Source: UBA11540 sp045531755 (GTDB lineage: Bacteria; Bacillota; Clostridia; Oscillospirales; Ruminococcaceae). Taken from it: 5,910 nt of DNA. The position numbers were made by a program, and so were the translations under genes. Below, in pieces: positions 5,719-5,910 of this stretch. The notes under the pieces are model-generated. The model worked only from the letters and a program-made list of their open reading frames with translations. It did not search any database and was not told the DNA's origin. The DNA lies in contig JAZSEP010000064.1 in assembly GCA_045531755.1 (NCBI GenBank), positions 1-5,910 of the forward strand, given 5' to 3'. The stretch's first letter is position 1. Every line of letters starts with the position of its first letter.

Positions 5719-5758
5719 AAAATAAGAACTGACTCGTTAGAGTTGGTTCTTATTTTTG
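5718..5758 (+). terminator. Terminator of tRNA-Leu
   Basis: AAAAATAAGAAC (5718-5729) pairs with GTTCTTATTTTT (5746-5757). The stem continues inward through two G-U pairs to ACTC/GAGT and a GTTA loop, so about 18 pairs ending in a T run. The A run on the 5' side also makes it potentially bidirectional. It begins at the last base of the tRNA CCA end. Confidence 0.85.
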
Positions 5759-5767
5759 TATAACGAA

Positions 5768-5790
5768 AACCACGCGATAGTCGCGTGGTT
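5768..5790 (+). repeat. IS left-end hairpin
   Basis: AACCACGCGA (5768-5777) and TCGCGTGGTT (5781-5790) form a perfect 10-bp stem with a TAG loop. In the IS200/IS605 family, subterminal hairpins like this are bound as single-stranded DNA by the TnpA transposase. It has no T tail, so it is not a typical terminator. Confidence 0.75.
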
Positions 5791-5814
5791 CAAAAGAGCT
5801 TTAGCGATGAAAAA

Positions 5815-5876
5815 ACCTCCGATTGTGATAGAATAGAAGCGACCTGCCAGTCACCAAAAGCATCACAATCGGAGGT
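5815..5876 (+). promoter_or_regulatory. Leader hairpin sequestering the tnpA ribosome binding site
   Basis: ACCTCCGATTGTGAT (5815-5829) pairs perfectly over 15 bp with ATCACAATCGGAGGT (5862-5876), enclosing a 32-nt loop. The whole GGAGG (5871-5875) is inside the stem, 7 nt before the tnpA ATG. IS200 is known to hold transposase translation down by a 5' UTR hairpin over its RBS, particularly in read-through transcripts. This layout fits that mechanism. Confidence 0.8.
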
Positions 5877-5882
5877 AAATAA

Positions 5883-5910
5883 ATGAAAAAAGAAAGTATA
5901 GACACAAGTA
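5883..5910 (+). CDS. tnpA: 5' end of IS200-type transposase TnpA (cut off by the window end)
   Basis: Nine codons are visible from the ATG at 5883-5885 (MKKESIDTS), with GGAGG 7 nt upstream and the frame open to the window edge. The sequence alone is too short to prove the family. The call rests on the upstream hairpins and on similarity of this basic, Ser/Thr-containing start to IS200 TnpA proteins, which continue with a TKW..KYH block. A complete protein would be about 150 residues, a Y1 (HUH) transposase using single-stranded DNA. Confidence 0.68.

Larger units (their letters stand above)
5768..5910 (+). mobile_element. Left end of an IS200-type (IS200/IS605 family) insertion sequence, truncated by the window
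   Basis: Three parts in the expected order support the call: a subterminal end hairpin (5768-5790), a leader hairpin covering the transposase ribosome binding site (5815-5876), and a transposase start at 5883. The leader loop's GCGACCTGCC and GTCACC blocks match what I remember of clostridial IS200-like leaders. This family has no terminal inverted repeats and makes no target duplication, so the exact left boundary, probably between about 5755 and 5767, cannot be fixed by eye. The element sits immediately downstream of the tRNA-Leu terminator. Confidence 0.78.

Noticed and set aside
5812..5834. Possible promoter for tnpA (TAGAAT at 5829-5834)
   Set aside because: No acceptable -35 at 16-18 nt, and a start there would remove the 5' arm of the leader hairpin.

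Overview
The window looks like chromosomal DNA from a low-to-mid GC, endospore-forming Clostridia-type Firmicute, most likely a gut Oscillospirales/Ruminococcaceae-like organism. The reasons are strong AGGAGG-type ribosome binding sites, sigma-A promoters close to TTGACA-N17-TATAAT, a yunB-type sporulation gene, a DUF6106-like membrane protein, and an IS200-type element of a kind I associate with clostridia. The placement rests on recognition of protein sequences, not on a database search.

Layout. (1) 1-379, plus strand: the 3' end of an unrecognised, probably exported protein. (2) 382-418: a bidirectional terminator shared with a convergent 56-codon gene at 443-613 (minus), whose ribosome binding site can pair into a 14-bp hairpin. 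(3) 684-3359, minus strand: an operon read in the order ychF, a two-TM DUF6106-like protein, and an unusual in-frame acpS-HAD phosphatase fusion, closed by a terminator at 684-714. A good sigma-A promoter lies at 3394-3422. (4) 3475-5563, plus strand, divergent from ychF: yunB, then a gene with its own extended -10 promoter coding for a short NfeD protein, tightly coupled to an SPFH/stomatin-like (QmcA/YbbK-type) protein. (5) 5572-5758: a terminator whose 3' arm supplies the -35 box of a consensus promoter for tRNA-Leu(CAA), then the tRNA and its terminator. (6) 5768-5910: the left end of an IS200-type insertion sequence, with its end hairpin, an RBS-sequestering leader hairpin and the first nine codons of tnpA.

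How the genes work together. The NfeD/SPFH pair is a known membrane-microdomain partnership and is plainly one transcription unit. ychF, the DUF6106-like gene and acpS-HAD appear co-transcribed, but their functions (a translation-associated ATPase, an unknown membrane protein, and ACP activation plus a phosphatase) are not obviously linked. I see no new multi-gene defence or biosynthetic system. The points most worth a second look are the acpS-HAD fusion with an internal ribosome binding site, the small gene with its sequestered RBS, and the nested terminator/promoter in front of the tRNA.
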